From Methanomethylovorans sp. (GTDB lineage Archaea; Halobacteriota; Methanosarcinia; Methanosarcinales; Methanosarcinaceae), in assembly GCA_020854785.1 (NCBI GenBank), contig JAHFZE010000142.1, positions 1 to 13,080 of the forward strand: DNA of 13,080 nucleotides, written 5' to 3'. Both the position numbers and the translations under genes were made by a program. Shown here piece by piece: positions 12,858 through 13,080 of this stretch; the stretch's first letter is position 1; the number at the start of each line of letters is the position of its first letter. Below the pieces are notes generated by a model that worked only from the letters and a program-made list of their open reading frames with translations, was not told where the DNA came from and made no database searches.

Positions 12858-12897
12858 GAATAAATATGCATTGATCTTATCTGATGTGTTCATAATC

Positions 12898-12904
12898 TTT
12901 ATAT
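12898..12904 (+). promoter_or_regulatory. TATA box for the aspartate kinase gene
   Basis: TTTATAT is centred near 12901, giving a predicted start near 12926 and a leader of about 25-31 bases. GTGTGAT (12945-12951) serves as ribosome binding site. The rest of the 94-base spacer (12858-12951) shows nothing further. Confidence 0.5.
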
Positions 12905-12951
12905 CACACAATCTTCTTTATAGTGCAATCCATAACCGTAGAAAGTGTGAT

Positions 12952-13080
12952 ATGAATATGAGAATCGTAATGAAATTTGGTGGTACTTCGGTAGCAAATG
13001 GAGAAAAGATCCGCCATGTTGCTGCACTCCTGAAATGCTTCCATGAAAAAGGTGATGAGCTTATTGCAGTTACATCAGCA
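12952..13080 (+). CDS. lysC: Aspartate kinase, N-terminal part (cut by the window edge)
   Basis: The first 43 codons of an aspartokinase, which phosphorylates L-aspartate with ATP in the first step of lysine, threonine and methionine synthesis. The signature is VMKFGGTSVANGEKIRHVA, the conserved KFGGTSV loop that binds the nucleotide phosphates, followed by the beta strand LIAVTSA. The frame stays open to the end of the window. ATG at 12952 and ATG at 12958 are both possible; GTGTGAT ends six bases before the second, which gives the better spacing and the product MRIVMKFGG. Whether it has regulatory ACT domains cannot be seen here. Confidence 0.93.
   Translation, partial: MNMRIVMKFGGTSVANGEKIRHVAALLKCFHEKGDELIAVTSA

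Noticed and set aside
1..13080. CRISPR array, insertion sequence, prophage or defence island.
   Set aside because: No regularly spaced repeats, transposase, integrase or defence gene motifs were seen; the genes are ordinary chromosomal genes.

Overview
The window looks like chromosomal DNA of a methanogenic archaeon, most likely of the order Methanosarcinales. It carries an archaeal-type phosphoglycerate mutase, coenzyme F420 ligase CofE, a single-subunit archaeal Elp3, archaeal SecD/SecF, a divergent clamp-loader subunit and a DUF1699-type protein that I know only from methanogens. Promoters are archaeal (TATA boxes about 25 bases before a short leader), ribosome binding sites are GGAGG/AGGTG types, and probable transcript ends are runs of T. 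There is no sign of a mobile element, CRISPR array, tRNA or rRNA.

Layout. Bases 1-1103 are AT-rich: a gene probably leaves the left edge on the minus strand, then a DUF1699 gene (minus) and a 348-base spacer with several short palindromes. A plus-strand membrane protein (1104-1916), resembling the substrate-binding subunit of an ECF vitamin transporter, converges tail to tail with a long minus-strand cluster. Read in its own direction, that cluster is secF-secD-rfcS-elp3-winged helix-ParA (8463 down to 1918). secF and secD overlap by four bases and the other gaps are short, so it may be one operon mixing protein export, DNA replication, tRNA modification and a small ParA/regulator pair.

Divergent from secF is a dCMP deaminase (8568-9029), whose 3' end overlaps the 3' end of cofE (9012-9776, minus). 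Next come hsp20 (9975-10436, minus) and apgM (10553-11752, minus). On the plus strand a small S-layer-like surface protein (11841-12857) follows, and then the first 43 codons of an aspartate kinase.

The most interesting feature is in the 198-base gap between cofE and hsp20. It holds a well-formed C/D box guide RNA on the plus strand (about 9839-9901): C box AUGAUGA, a 12-base guide, D' box CUGA, C' box AUGAAGA, a 10-base guide, D box CUGA, and a short closing stem, with a TATA box at the right distance upstream. Its first guide would pair with a GGGGUAACUA-type sequence, which resembles the helix 69 region of archaeal 23S rRNA as I remember it. Other points worth a look are an 8-bp inverted repeat just before the hsp20 ribosome binding site, an RfcS-like protein with altered ATPase motifs whose conserved N-terminus lies upstream of any normal start codon, and the winged-helix/ParA pair without ParB.
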